64,000 nt of DNA from the NCBI RefSeq assembly GCF_024626525.1, contig NZ_JANJGU010000009.1, positions 90,797 to 154,796 on the forward strand, read 5' to 3'. Position 1 is the stretch's first letter, and each line of letters starts with the position of its first letter. The DNA is from Lederbergia panacisoli. Lineage in GTDB: Bacteria > Bacillota > Bacilli > Bacillales > Bacillaceae_C. Below are positions 1 through 9,601 of this stretch, piece by piece. The notes below the pieces were generated by a model that saw only the letters and a list, made by a program, of their open reading frames with translations, made no database searches and was not told the origin of the DNA. The translations under genes and the position numbers were made by a program.

Positions 1-408
1 AATATTGTTGGGTACACTATCGGGAATGATATGAGCTGCCGGGATATTGAAGGAGAAAATCCTTTATATCTACCGCAAGCAAAAATGTGGAAGCACTCAT
101 GTTCCATTGGACCATCGATTTTACTTGCCGAGACGGTTGAGGATCCGTATGCCTTTGATATTACGTGCACTATTTTTCGGGAAGGTAAAAAGGTTTTTGA
201 GGATACAGCCAGTACTTCTCAATTAAAAAGAAGGTATGAAGAATTAGTTGAATTTTTAAAGAGAGATAATGAACTCTTTCCGGGCACTGTTTTACTGACA
301 GGCACATGTATTGTTCCTCCCAACGATTTTACGTTAAGAGCTGGTGATGAAGTAGAAATTGAGATTCCCGGCATTGGATTGTTGCGAAATCCAGTAGCGA
401 CGCAATAA
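1..408 (+). CDS. FAH-family hydrolase/dehydratase, 3' part (5' end outside window)
   Basis: The reading frame is open from base 1 (N-I-V-G-Y-T-I-G-N-D-M-S-C-R-D), so the gene starts before the window; the internal ATG at 31 is not its start. The GYTIGND-S-RD motif and the later ITGT-like turn (LLTGTCIV) with a closing G-D-E-V-E-I-E-I-P-G-I-G segment are typical of the C-terminal half of the fumarylacetoacetate hydrolase fold, a metal-dependent family acting on 2-keto acids. The next gene, a pentonate-type dehydratase, starts only 12 bases downstream. Members of this fold include 2-keto-3-deoxy-pentonate dehydratases of the Weimberg route, so a role in sugar-acid catabolism is inferred. The precise substrate is not shown by the sequence. 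Confidence 0.85.
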   Translation, partial: NIVGYTIGNDMSCRDIEGENPLYLPQAKMWKHSCSIGPSILLAETVEDPYAFDITCTIFREGKKVFEDTASTSQLKRRYEELVEFLKRDNELFPGTVLLTGTCIVPPNDFTLRAGDEVEIEIPGIGLLRNPVATQ

Positions 409-420
409 GGAGGTATGGGA

Positions 421-2397
421 ATGAATCATTTATTATCGACGACCTCTGAAGCGATTGAAAATATCCAAACAAAAGCAAAAGGCCCGGAAGGAAAGCTTCC
501 GCTAACGGATTATATGCTGCGGAATGCTCCTAGTGGTGACCTGTTCGGGTTGTCCCAAAATGTTGGCATGGGCTGGTCGCCGAATAATTTGCGGGGAAAA
601 GAAATATTGCTCCTTAGTACACAAGGCGGCATGAAGGATAGTAATGGCTTTCCGATAGCTTTGGGATATCATACGGGACATTGGGAAGTTGACCAATTGA
701 TGAAGGAAGCGGCGATGGAAATCAATCGTGCCGGTGGGATTCCTTTTGCTGCATATGTGAGTGATCCATGCGATGGAAGGTCGCAAGGAACGACAGGCAT
801 GTTTGATTCCTTTCCATACCGAAATGATGCAGCGATTGTATATCGCAGGTTAATTCGTTCACTTCCGACACGTAAGGCAGTTATTGGTATTGCTACATGT
901 GATAAAGGTTTGCCTGCCATGATGCTGGCACTCGCTGCCATGCATGATCTCCCAACCGTTGTCATTCCGGGGGGAGTGACGCTGCCGCCGGAGTATGGTG
1001 AGGATGCTGGAAAAATTCAAACGATTGGTGCGCGATATTCCGCTAATGAAATCACACTCGAAGAAGCAGCGGAACTAGGGTGCAGAGCATGTGCAACACC
1101 TGGTGGAGGATGCCAATTTTTAGGAACAGCAGCTACAGCTCAAGTAGTGAGTGAAGCTCTCGGATTATCATTGCCACATTCGGCGCTGGCGCCATCCGGA
1201 CAAGAAATATGGAGGGAAATGGCGAGAAATTCAGCCCGAGCTGTCATTGAAATGGAACAACAACGTATCACGACGAAGGATATTCTAACAGATGGAGCTA
1301 TTCACAATGCAATGGTAGTCCACGCCGCGTTCGGAGGCTCGACCAATTTACTTTTACATATCCCGGCGATCGCCCATGCGGCAGGATGTACAATCCCGAC
1401 TGTACAAGATTGGATCAAAGTAAATCGACAAACGCCAAGATTAGTAAGCGTCCTTCCGAATGGTCCTGAATATCATCCGACTATTCGTGCGTATCTTGCG
1501 GGTGGGGTGCCGGAAGTGATGCTGCATCTAAGAAATTTGGGCTTGTTAAATGAAAATGTCATGACGGTAACAGGAAAAACTCTGCGCGAGAATTTGGATT
1601 GGTGGGAGCAATCAGAGCGAAGAACTCAAATGAAAGAGCGTTTAAAAATCGCTGACGGTATTGATGCGTTTGAAGTCATCATGTCGAAGGATCAAGCCGA
1701 AAGGAAAGGCATGACCTCCACCATCACGTTCCCAACTGGAAATATTGCTCCTGAAGGATCGGTCATCAAATCTACCTCGATCGACAAAGAAAAAATTGAT
1801 GAGAACGGAATTTTTTATCATAAAGGTGAAGCGAAAGTCTTTACGAGTGAAAGAGATGGAATTAGGACAATCAGGCAAGGGAAAATCGCGGCGGGTGATA
1901 TCATGATTGTTTCTGGATGTGGACCGCTTGGAACTGGAATGGAGGAAACGTATCAATTAACATCTGCTTTAAAGCATCTTTCGTTTGGAAAACATGTGAC
2001 ATTGATTACAGATGCTCGGTTCTCGGGAGTTTCGACGGGTGCATGTATCGGGCATGTCGGTCCTGAAGGTTTAGCTGATGGCCCAATTGGAAAACTTCGA
2101 GATGGCGATATTGTTGAAGTGAAAATTGACACGGTTAATTTAGAAGGAAGAGTCAACTTTTTAGGCACTAAAGATCAACCGGTTTCTCCTGAGGAAGGAG
2201 CGCGGATTTTAAGCGAGCGAAAACCAAATGATATAAAACCTGCAGACAGTTTGCCAGATGATACTCGGTTATGGGCTGCATTGCAAAAAGTAAGCGGCGG
2301 TACGTGGCGTGGAAGTGTTTATGATGTCGATCGAATTATAGAGGTGCTTGAGGCTGGGGAAAAGGTGTTAAGTAAGGGTGAAGTAGATATCTTGTGA
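421..2397 (+). CDS. yjhG: YjhG/YagF-family D-xylonate (sugar-acid) dehydratase
   Basis: Member of the IlvD/Edd superfamily, which dehydrates sugar acids to 2-keto-3-deoxy acids with an Fe-S cluster. The length (658 aa) and the N-terminal [19 protein letters not shown] region fit the YjhG/YagF branch (about 655 aa) rather than IlvD (about 560 aa). Probable cluster cysteines are Cys-117 (SDPCDG), Cys-160 (IATCDKG) and Cys-231 (GGGCQFLG). The ribosome binding site AAGGAGG (407-413) leaves only one base before the ATG at 415 but seven before the ATG at 421, so 421 is chosen. It overlaps no neighbour and follows the FAH gene by 12 bases, so they are probably cotranscribed. A strong terminator follows. 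The exact pentonate or hexonate substrate is inferred from family only. Confidence 0.88.
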   Translation: MNHLLSTTSEAIENIQTKAKGPEGKLPLTDYMLRNAPSGDLFGLSQNVGMGWSPNNLRGKEILLLSTQGGMKDSNGFPIALGYHTGHWEVDQLMKEAAMEINRAGGIPFAAYVSDPCDGRSQGTTGMFDSFPYRNDAAIVYRRLIRSLPTRKAVIGIATCDKGLPAMMLALAAMHDLPTVVIPGGVTLPPEYGEDAGKIQTIGARYSANEITLEEAAELGCRACATPGGGCQFLGTAATAQVVSEALGLSLPHSALAPSGQEIWREMARNSARAVIEMEQQRITTKDILTDGAIHNAMVVHAAFGGSTNLLLHIPAIAHAAGCTIPTVQDWIKVNRQTPRLVSVLPNGPEYHPTIRAYLAGGVPEVMLHLRNLGLLNENVMTVTGKTLRENLDWWEQSERRTQMKERLKIADGIDAFEVIMSKDQAERKGMTSTITFPTGNIAPEGSVIKSTSIDKEKIDENGIFYHKGEAKVFTSERDGIRTIRQGKIAAGDIMIVSGCGPLGTGMEETYQLTSALKHLSFGKHVTLITDARFSGVSTGACIGHVGPEGLADGPIGKLRDGDIVEVKIDTVNLEGRVNFLGTKDQPVSPEEGARILSERKPNDIKPADSLPDDTRLWAALQKVSGGTWRGSVYDVDRIIEVLEAGEKVLSKGEVDIL

Positions 2398-2403
2398 GCA
2401 AAC

Positions 2404-2445
2404 ATAATTACCCCCGTCTTATAAGGACGGGGGTAATTATTCTTT
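2404..2445 (+). terminator. Rho-independent terminator after the dehydratase
   Basis: A 15-bp perfect inverted repeat (2404-2418 with 2426-2440; core ACCCCCGTC/GACGGGGGT) is followed by TCTTT. It lies 6 bases after the stop codon. Confidence 0.9.
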
Positions 2446-2486
2446 AAAGGGGCAGACCAAAGAGTTTGAAATAAAGTGATTTATTC

Positions 2487-2957
2487 TTAATCTCTTTCTC
2501 TTGCTCTCTGTGTATCTCTAATATTCTTCTGTACGGTTATCGCAGCGAATAAACTAAGAACAAAGGACATAGCGTAAAATCCCTTTTCGCTTAAAACGAT
2601 ACTTCCCGCATTGTATAAACCGATCGCCATTAAGGAAATAGAGACAATAAGTGCAACCCAACTAATCCCATAATAAATACTGGTAACCGGTATGCCCTCT
2701 TCTTTATCCCTTACTGCTTTTTGTAAAGATACTGCTGAATAAAGTCCAAATATTAAGACCGCAAAGTAATATCCTTTTTCATTCAACTGCATGGACGCGT
2801 TAAACAATCCGATAAGATAAGCCGTAACCCCTACTGCCAGCGCAGCCCAGGAAGCACCCTTAAAAGCTGAAGTCGGTTCTCCTTCTTTTCTTTCTACTTT
2901 TACCTTTGGAAGATCTTCTTTCCCCTTATCTAATAAAGTTTCAGGATCATTAGACAT
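2487..2957 (-). CDS. YiaA/YiaB-type two-helix inner membrane protein
   Basis: A 156-aa protein with a charged N-terminal tail (about 35 residues) and two tandem copies of a two-helix unit. Each copy begins with a small-residue helix ([40 protein letters not shown]), then a K-G-Y/F-Y motif, a second helix, and a Q-K-x-x-R-D end ([18 protein letters not shown]). This internal duplication is the hallmark of the YiaA/YiaB domain family, whose biochemical role is unknown. GGAGGGG lies 9 bases before the ATG at 2957 and overlaps the codons after the more upstream ATG (2975), so 2957 is chosen. It is a lone gene, convergent with the dehydratase. It ends at the edge of the tandem repeat region. Confidence 0.75.
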   Translation of the reverse strand: MSNDPETLLDKGKEDLPKVKVERKEGEPTSAFKGASWAALAVGVTAYLIGLFNASMQLNEKGYYFAVLIFGLYSAVSLQKAVRDKEEGIPVTSIYYGISWVALIVSISLMAIGLYNAGSIVLSEKGFYAMSFVLSLFAAITVQKNIRDTQRARERD

Positions 2958-3169
2958 TAAATGTTTCCCCTCCATCCTTTTATCTAATAAACATTGAGCA
3001 CCTTAGGTACACTTTAGTGCTTATTTACATCCATTATATAGAAATTCCTTACAAATAGTAGATAATTTTATTAATAGAGAACGAAAATATTCTTTCCACT
3101 AGGAGGTAATCGCTGTACATACTTATAAAATAAGTTCTTTGACATTAAGTAAACATTTGTGAAATTCAC

Positions 3170-4440
3170 TTAGTTGTGCTGCGAAGCGTTTCGATGCACA
3201 TAGGAATTGTGAAAGATTGTGAAGTTATTCTGCGCAAGAGCCTGATACGCATAGGAACTGTGATAAAAAGTGAAGTTGTTCTGCGTAAGAGCCTGATACG
3301 CATAGGAACTGTGATAGATTGTGAAGTTATTCTGCGCAAGAGCTCGATACGCATAGGAACTGTGATAAAAAGTGAAGTTATTCTGCGCAAGATCTCGATA
3401 CGCATAGGAACTGTGAAAGATTGTGAAGTTATTCTGCGCAAGAGCCTGATACGCATAGGAACTGTGATAAAAAGTGAAGTTGTTCTGCGTAAGAGCTCGA
3501 TGCGCATAGGAACTGTGATAGATTGTGAAGTTATTCTGCGCAAGAGCTCGATACGCATAGGAACTGTGATAAAAAGTGAAGTTATTCTGCGCAAGATCTC
3601 GATACGCATAGGAACTGTGAAAGATTGTGAAGTTATTCTGCGCAAGCGCCTGATGCGCATAGGAACTGTGATAAAAAGTGAAGTTATTCTGCGCAAGAGC
3701 CTGATACGCATAGGAACTGTGATAAAAAGCGATGTTATTCTGCGCAAGAGCTCGATACGCATAGGAACTGTGATAAAAAGTGAAGTTATTCTGCGCAAGA
3801 TCTCGATACGCATAGGAACTGTGAAAGATTGTGAAGTTATTCTGCGCAAGCGCCTGATGCGCATAGGAACTGTGATAAAAAGTGAAGTTATTCTGCGCAA
3901 GAGCCTGATACGCATAGGAACTGTGATAAAAAGTGAAGTTATTCTGCGCAAGAGCTCGATGCGCATAGGAACTGTGATAAAAAGCGATGTTATTCTGCGC
4001 AAGAGCTCGATGCGCATAGGAACTGTGATAAAAAGTGAAGTTATTCTGCGTAAGAGCTCGATGCGCATAGGAACTGTGATAGATTGTGAAGTTATTCTGC
4101 GCAAGAGCTCGATACGCATAGGAACTGTGATAAAAAGTGAAGTTATTCTGCGCAAGATCTCGATACGCATAGGAACTGTGAAAGATTGTGAAGTTATTCT
4201 GCGCAAGCGCCTGATGCGCATAGGAACTGTGATAAAAAGTGAAGTTATTCTGCGCAAGAGCCTGATACGCATAGGAACTGTGAAAGATTGTGAAGTTATT
4301 CTGCGCAAGCGCCTGATGCGCATAGGAACTGTGATAAAAAGTGAAGTTATTCTGCGCAAGAGCTCGATACGCATAGGAACTGTGATAAAAAGCGATGTTA
4401 TTCTGCGCAAGATCTAAATGAGCAGCACAATTGTGATAAA
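3170..4440. repeat. Tandem array, about 24 copies of a 51-bp unit
   Basis: A 51-bp unit (consensus parts: TTCTGCGCAAGAGC, then TCGATACGCATAGGAACTG, then TGATAAAAAGTGAAG) is repeated without gaps about 24 times, with degraded units at both edges. Each unit carries TGCGCA followed 9 bases later by TGCGCA or TACGCA, so it can form a short hairpin. Four variant classes recur in the order SL-SS-SS-IS when read through the plus-strand translation, giving a higher-order period of four units (204 bp), for example units 2-5 and 6-9. Because 51 is a multiple of three, frames stay open for more than 410 codons on both strands. No ribosome binding site or credible start is seen, so I treat the array as non-coding. 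Confidence 0.95.
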
Positions 4441-4463
4441 AAGCGAACCAAAGATTAGATGTT

Positions 4464-4865
4464 TTATCTTATTCTAGAAATTTTGAATCCATTTTCTACT
4501 GTTTCAAAGCCAATTTTAGGATAGTATTCCATTGCAGACGGCGAGGCTAAAAGTAATAAAGACACTTCTTCACCTATACGTTCTTGTAATAATCTTATAA
4601 GTTCTCCGCCAATGCCGCATTTCTGATATTCCTTATTTACAGCTAAATCCGAAAGGTAACAACAATAACAAAAGTCTGTTATTGCTCTCGCAATGCCAAC
4701 AAGTTTAGCATCATCCCAAGCAGTCAAAATAATATCCGAGTTTTCTATCATTCTCTTTAGCCGGTTTAGATCATTAGATGGTCTTTTAATACCAGATGAA
4801 ATAAATAATTGAGAGAGTTCCTCCGCATTAATATTTGTACCTTCTTTATAAGTAATAATTCCCAT
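4464..4865 (-). CDS. GNAT-family N-acetyltransferase
   Basis: A 133-aa single-domain acyl-CoA acetyltransferase. The acetyl-CoA pyrophosphate-binding motif A is visible at residues 75-90 as LAVNKEYQKCGIGGELI, with Q81-x-x-G84-x-G86. The C-terminal ASPSAMEYYPKIGFETVENG is the usual motif B (a Y-x-K-x-G-F block). The length is slightly short for the family but complete. AAGGAGG lies 8 bases before the ATG. It stands alone on the minus strand next to the repeat array and is divergent from the APH-like kinase. The acceptor substrate (small molecule or protein) cannot be told from sequence. Confidence 0.85.
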   Translation of the reverse strand: MGIITYKEGTNINAEELSQLFISSGIKRPSNDLNRLKRMIENSDIILTAWDDAKLVGIARAITDFCYCCYLSDLAVNKEYQKCGIGGELIRLLQERIGEEVSLLLLASPSAMEYYPKIGFETVENGFKISRIR

Positions 4866-5011
4866 AAACTTTCCTCCTTAAATTATATTAATTTATCATA
4901 ACGCCACTTTCGTGAAAATTATATTAATACTTTGCAATAATAGAGGAAAAAAGAAATATGTGAAGAAAATCTATAATAGTGTTGATTTAATCTTTTGGGA
5001 GGGGCCTAAAT

Positions 5012-5923
5012 TTGAGCTATTGTTTCAAGCAAGAAGAAATCGAGAATATCATCAATCATTTTGGAAAAGATTTTTATGAAAAAGTATTGAGAATTATAGA
5101 TGTTTATGCTGAAAAGTGGGGACTAGCCTCTTTTCAATTTATTCCTTCCTACTCTGCGAACATTGTTTTCACATGCCATTCAAAGTACTTTGGAGATGTT
5201 GTATTGAAAATAGGAAATCCTAATGCAAGAGAAATTTTTACAGAGTTCAATACTTTAAACGAGTACGATGGAAGAAGATTTTGTAGGGTTCATAAAGCTG
5301 ATATTGAAAATGGCGTTATTTTAGAAGAATGGATAAAGCCAGGGATTCCATTAAGAGATGAGAATAACCTTGAAAAAAGGCTTTCTGTCTTTGCGTCTCT
5401 TTATAGAGCACTGCATGTCACGCCTGCCAAATCTGAATTGTATCCTACATATATGGAATGGGTTGATAAAATAACAGCCTACATGAGCAAGCGGCAAGAT
5501 TGTAAAGAACTGTATTTGTATATGAAAAAAGCACAAGACATATGCCAGTCTTTGTCTAGTACATACTCACAAAAGATGCTGCTTCACGGCGATTTTCATC
5601 ATGATAATATATTGCTTGGTTCAGATGGAGAGTATAAAATAATTGATCCAAAAGGCGTTGTAGGGGATCCAATTTTTGATGTACCACGTTTTATCTTAAA
5701 TGAATTTGGTGATGACATAACTCCGGAACTGCATGTGAAAATAAATGACATCATCAACTTTTTAGAAAAAAGTCTAGATATTCCAAATGATGTAATGAGA
5801 AAGTGCTTGTTTGTTGAAACAGCAATGGGGATATGCTGGTGTGTGGAAGATGGCTCAACTCCTGAGGAATACGAAGGTTTTGTGAAAACTGTTGCTTTTG
5901 CAGATGCAATTTTGAAACAGTGA
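5012..5923 (+). CDS. APH(6)-like aminoglycoside/small-molecule phosphotransferase
   Basis: A 303-aa kinase of the aminoglycoside phosphotransferase fold. The catalytic loop is HGDFHHDN (192-199, Asp-194 as base) and the metal-binding motif is IDPKGVVGDP (211-220, Asp-212). These match the streptomycin 6-phosphotransferase branch, which uses DPK where other APHs have DxD. The start is TTG at 5012, with GGGAGGGG 8 bases upstream. Chromosomal homologues are common in Bacillaceae and are often not shown to give resistance, so the natural substrate is open. It is monocistronic, with a shared terminator before the convergent epimerase gene. Confidence 0.82.
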   Translation: MSYCFKQEEIENIINHFGKDFYEKVLRIIDVYAEKWGLASFQFIPSYSANIVFTCHSKYFGDVVLKIGNPNAREIFTEFNTLNEYDGRRFCRVHKADIENGVILEEWIKPGIPLRDENNLEKRLSVFASLYRALHVTPAKSELYPTYMEWVDKITAYMSKRQDCKELYLYMKKAQDICQSLSSTYSQKMLLHGDFHHDNILLGSDGEYKIIDPKGVVGDPIFDVPRFILNEFGDDITPELHVKINDIINFLEKSLDIPNDVMRKCLFVETAMGICWCVEDGSTPEEYEGFVKTVAFADAILKQ

Positions 5924-5928
5924 TACAG

Positions 5929-5957
5929 AAAATACCGCTAACGTAAGCGGTATTTTT
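5929..5957. terminator. Bidirectional terminator between the APH-like and epimerase genes
   Basis: AAATACCGCT pairs with AGCGGTATTT around a 6-base loop, with T runs on both strands. It serves the two convergent genes. Confidence 0.9.
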
Positions 5958-5960
5958 CAT

Positions 5961-6836
5961 TTAAACAATTCTGTTGTAATAGTCAATCAATCCCGGAAGC
6001 CAGTCCAATAAATTAGTAAACTCGTAGCCTATTTCAGCAGCTTTCGAATGATCCATCGTCCAGTTCTCGCCAATTCCATAAGGTGAACGGTTTTCCTCCG
6101 TTACATTTGTCGTTAATATAGCATTTTTACCGGTTTTTGATTCGATAAGCTTTACTAATTCGGCTAATTGAATTTTTCCATTTGCACATGCGTTGACTGG
6201 TCCTGTAAACTCTTGCATCCCTATCCATGCAAGGAACTCACCAGCTTCACGGGCAGAAATAAAGTTGAGATGTGCTTCTGGATTTGGCATTCCGATTTCT
6301 TCTCCGTTTTTTATTTTTCTTACATGAAAAAGCAGCCGCTCGGTATAGTCCTCTTCACCAAGAACAATTGGGATGCGTACTGCCACAGCCGGAAGCTCCT
6401 TTTTAGAAAATAACGCTGTTTCAGCTAGTCTTTTTCCTTCTCCGTAGGATACATCTTGGCTATTAACCACAGTTAGAGGATATGTATATGGATCGAATTC
6501 CCCTTCAGCTAAATTATTCCCATACTCATAAACAGACAAAGTCGAGGTGAAAACATATTTTTCTACTTTATCTTTCAATGCTTCATACGCTATATTGATA
6601 TCTTCTGATGAGTATCCAATTTGGTCATAGACGACATCGAAGTGTAATCCTTCACAGGCTAACTGCAAAGAGTCCATGTCATACCGGTCAGCAATAAGCT
6701 GTTTCACCTTATCTCCGAATGGATTTCCACTTTTACCCCTAGTAGCTATCGTCACATCAACTCCGTTAGCAATCAGGCTGTTGACAAGCTCTTTACCGAA
6801 AAAACGAGTTCCTCCTAGTACTAATGCTGATTTCAT
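5961..6836 (-). CDS. NAD(P)-dependent epimerase/dehydratase-family protein (extended SDR)
   Basis: A 291-aa Rossmann-fold protein. The nucleotide-binding loop is LGGTRFFG (7-14), a variant of GxxGxxG seen in the atypical extended SDRs related to plant CSP41 proteins. The active-site pair Y131-x-x-x-K135 (SYGEGKR) is present, and a Ser/Thr-rich strand end (VFTSTLSVYEYG) precedes it. The enzyme probably uses NAD(P) on a nucleotide sugar or other small molecule, but the substrate cannot be assigned. GGAGGC lies 10 bases upstream of the ATG. It follows the cdaR gene in the same direction with a 16-base gap, so the two may be cotranscribed. Confidence 0.78.
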   Translation of the reverse strand: MKSALVLGGTRFFGKELVNSLIANGVDVTIATRGKSGNPFGDKVKQLIADRYDMDSLQLACEGLHFDVVYDQIGYSSEDINIAYEALKDKVEKYVFTSTLSVYEYGNNLAEGEFDPYTYPLTVVNSQDVSYGEGKRLAETALFSKKELPAVAVRIPIVLGEEDYTERLLFHVRKIKNGEEIGMPNPEAHLNFISAREAGEFLAWIGMQEFTGPVNACANGKIQLAELVKLIESKTGKNAILTTNVTEENRSPYGIGENWTMDHSKAAEIGYEFTNLLDWLPGLIDYYNRIV

Positions 6837-6852
6837 TTTATGCTGCCTCCTT

Positions 6853-7938
6853 TTATTTTTTTATCGTATTACTTAACCAGATTCCCATTTGTAATGCAAA
6901 AGCATCTTTAAAGTTTTGGGGGTCATAGCCACTTTCTTCTTTTATTTTATTGAGTCTATAAATCAATGTGTTTCGATGGATGAATAGTTTTTCCGCCGCT
7001 TCTTTAATGTTAAAATTGCAGTCAAAAAAAGCTTGTAATGTTTCGATATGATTTTTAATACTGCCTTGAACAATTCTATTAGAAAAGGGTTCACCAAGTT
7101 TTGGATCAATTTGATGGATGAGTGCCTTTGGTTCAATGTCCGAATAAGAAATAATTTTAGTTGATTTATCACTTATAGAAAGTGCCATCTCACATTCTTT
7201 ATAACCTATAGCAATATTTTCTAGACTAGGAATTTGCGAGCTATAAGCAAGCCTAATTCCTATATTCTTCTTTAGCAAATCCTTATATAACCTGGATAGC
7301 TTTTCTTCTCCTTGAGAAAAGGTTCCACCGGAAAGGATTAATATCATTTTATTAGTATTGATGAAGCCTGTCATTCCTTTTTTGATAATATCTTCCGCAT
7401 TATTAATAAGTGTTTGGCTGGAAAAGGAATGATCGGAAATATCAATCAAAGATATCATGAATGGACCTTCTAGATGCATATTAAGAAGACCCGTCCAACG
7501 CTTTACATACTCATAATTTGGATTTTCTTTTAATAACTCTTCAATAGCCATCTCTTTCATTCTTTGTCGCCATTCAGTTTGGGAGGCAATATATGATTGC
7601 TTTACCATAAGTTCAGCCATCATTTTAACAAGGCCACCGCGGTTCCCGATTGTTTCGGGATTTCCCGTTATGCCAATAACGCCGACGATTTCATTTTGAA
7701 AAATAATGGGTAAATTAATTCCGGGCTTTGTTCCTCTTAATTGCTTTTTATTTTTAAGTGTTATTTCAAATGTCTGTCCACTTTTGATGACTTCTAAAGC
7801 ACCCTCATGAATACTATATAATCGTGACGAATCGCCAGAAGCGATAATGGTTCCTTTTTCATTCATAACATTAATGTTTAAATCTAATACCTTTGAAGTC
7901 TCATTTACTAGCATTTCGGCAATTTCACGGGTAATCAT
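6853..7938 (-). CDS. cdaR: CdaR-family sugar diacid / glycerate regulator
   Basis: A 361-aa activator with the standard CdaR order: an N-terminal sugar-diacid recognition domain (about 1-135, with FEITLKNKKQLRGTKPGINLPI and GVIGITG), a central GGDEF-like region, and a C-terminal PucR-type helix-turn-helix (FFDCNFNIKEAAEKLFIHRN). The frame extends 28 codons further upstream, but AAGGAG lies 8 bases before the ATG at 7938 and the family begins at this residue. It is divergent from the glycerate kinase gene, which CdaR proteins are known to activate in response to glycerate or sugar diacids. The shared 200-base spacer probably holds its operators, but I could not define one. Confidence 0.88.
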   Translation of the reverse strand: MITREIAEMLVNETSKVLDLNINVMNEKGTIIASGDSSRLYSIHEGALEVIKSGQTFEITLKNKKQLRGTKPGINLPIIFQNEIVGVIGITGNPETIGNRGGLVKMMAELMVKQSYIASQTEWRQRMKEMAIEELLKENPNYEYVKRWTGLLNMHLEGPFMISLIDISDHSFSSQTLINNAEDIIKKGMTGFINTNKMILILSGGTFSQGEEKLSRLYKDLLKKNIGIRLAYSSQIPSLENIAIGYKECEMALSISDKSTKIISYSDIEPKALIHQIDPKLGEPFSNRIVQGSIKNHIETLQAFFDCNFNIKEAAEKLFIHRNTLIYRLNKIKEESGYDPQNFKDAFALQMGIWLSNTIKK

Positions 7939-8140
7939 GATTGATTCTCCTTTTGTGCAAAAATGACATTTTTCGACTTGTTTAACAGAGTAAATAGGTA
8001 GATTTTTGTTCAATATGTACAAATTTTTGTTATTTATTCCCTGTTAAATTGTATTGTACTGATAAAGCAATTTATTATCAATATGTTTATAATTGAATGA
8101 AATTATTTAAAGGAAGAAATCCTTCCAAGAAAAGTAGGAG

Positions 8141-9292
8141 ATGATCATCATAAAAATCGTTATTGCACCAGATTCGTTTAAAGGCAGCGTATCTGCGAAG
8201 GATGCTGCCTTGGCGATTGAAAAAGGAGTTAAAAAAGCTTTTCCAAATGCTGACACGGTATTAATTCCTGTGGCAGATGGTGGGGAAGGGACGTTAGAAA
8301 CGCTAATAACAGCTACAAGAGGTCAAAAAGTATATACAAAAGTAACCGGGCCCCTTGGAAAAGAGGTGGATGCCCATTTCGGAGTACTTGGAGATCAAAC
8401 GACATGTATCATTGAAATGGCATTGGCGTCGGGCCTTAATTTAATTGATGAAAGTGAAAGAAACCCGATGTTGACTACTACATACGGAACAGGGGAATTA
8501 ATTAAATCAGCGTTAGATCAAGGTTACCGAAATTTTGTATTAGCGATTGGCGGGTCGGCCACAAATGATGGCGGGGTAGGCATGCTCCAAGCGCTTGGCA
8601 TGCAATTTAAAGATAAGGATGGAAATGAAATTGGATATGGTGGTGGTGAATTGGATAAAATTCACGGTATTTTCATCGATCATTTCGATAAAAGAATAAA
8701 GGAAAGTACATTTTCAATTGCTTCTGATGTTGAAAACCCTTTAATTGGCGAAAAAGGGGCTTCTTATGTTTTTGGTCCACAAAAAGGAGCCACTGCCGAG
8801 ATGGTGAAAATCTTAGACAAGAATCTCTTACACTATGCAAATCTTGTAGAAATAGCAACTGGGATAAGACTGCATGACATGCCAGGTGCAGGTGCAGCGG
8901 GTGGTATTGGGGGTGCTTTTTCGGCATTTTTCCCTTCTGACATGCAAAGAGGAATTGAGGTTGTCTTGGAGTATGCTAATTTTGCCGATGTCCTTAACGG
9001 GGTCGATTTAGTAATCACTGGAGAAGGAAAAGTGGATTTTCAAACAGCATATGGAAAAACGCCAATGGGAGTGGCGCAGGCTGCTCAAAAGAAAAATGTT
9101 CCGGTCATCATTCTAGCGGGTTCAGTTGGGGAGAACATTCAAAACCTTTATCAATACGGTGTCGTTGGTATTTTTAGCATTATTAATGGGCCGATGTCAC
9201 TCGATAAGGCAATGAAGGAAGCGGAAGGTTTACTGGAGACGTCTGTAGAACAAGTATGTAGGACATATTTTTGGAATCATGTTGATCAGTAA
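8141..9292 (+). CDS. glxK: Glycerate 2-kinase (GarK/GlxK family)
   Basis: A 383-aa kinase that phosphorylates D-glycerate with ATP, feeding photorespiratory-type or glucarate/galactarate carbon into glycolysis. The family start V/I-A-P-D-S-F-K-G-S, the glycine-rich AIGGSATNDGGVGMLQALG and the C-terminal DLVITGEGKVDFQT motif are all present. The ATG at 8141 directly abuts the ribosome binding site AGTAGGAG (no spacer). The homologous N-terminus would begin at the ATA codon at 8150, nine bases after the site, so the true start is uncertain. It is divergent from cdaR, which probably regulates it. Confidence 0.9.
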   Translation: MIIIKIVIAPDSFKGSVSAKDAALAIEKGVKKAFPNADTVLIPVADGGEGTLETLITATRGQKVYTKVTGPLGKEVDAHFGVLGDQTTCIIEMALASGLNLIDESERNPMLTTTYGTGELIKSALDQGYRNFVLAIGGSATNDGGVGMLQALGMQFKDKDGNEIGYGGGELDKIHGIFIDHFDKRIKESTFSIASDVENPLIGEKGASYVFGPQKGATAEMVKILDKNLLHYANLVEIATGIRLHDMPGAGAAGGIGGAFSAFFPSDMQRGIEVVLEYANFADVLNGVDLVITGEGKVDFQTAYGKTPMGVAQAAQKKNVPVIILAGSVGENIQNLYQYGVVGIFSIINGPMSLDKAMKEAEGLLETSVEQVCRTYFWNHVDQ

Positions 9293-9601
9293 CACAAACT
9301 AAGGACAAATTTTAGTGAAAAATAAAAGCAATAATAAAAAGTAAAAATAAAAGGAAACAGGTGTTGGAGTTTTTAATTATTTTTGGCTTTCAATGCCTTG
9401 TTAAAGGTTCGTCTGTACTTCTGATTAGCGGATCAATTTCTTTTATTTTTACCGAATTCATTAGGTAAAAACGGGATTATAGGAAAAAAAAAGCTGAAGA
9501 AACTAGTAAAGCCCACTAACATGAGCCTTTCTTATCCAGACAATGATTAATAATGTAATAGATTATGCGTAGTTTTAAAAACGAGAATGTAGGGATGACT
9601 A
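9293..9601. other. Gene-poor spacer with one doubtful small frame
   Basis: A 309-base AT-rich gap. A GTG-started frame at 9361-9468 would give a 35-residue hydrophobic peptide with AAAAGGAAA 7 bases upstream. I do not recognise it and it may be chance or a remnant. No clear terminator is seen after the glycerate kinase. Confidence 0.3.

Noticed and set aside
3166..4417. Two open frames of about 413 codons on opposite strands over the 51-bp array
   Set aside because: They stay open only because the unit is a multiple of three; neither has a ribosome binding site, and the products are pure 17-residue repeats.
3170..4440. CRISPR array
   Set aside because: Adjacent units are near-identical over the full 51 bases; there are no unique spacers and no cas genes.
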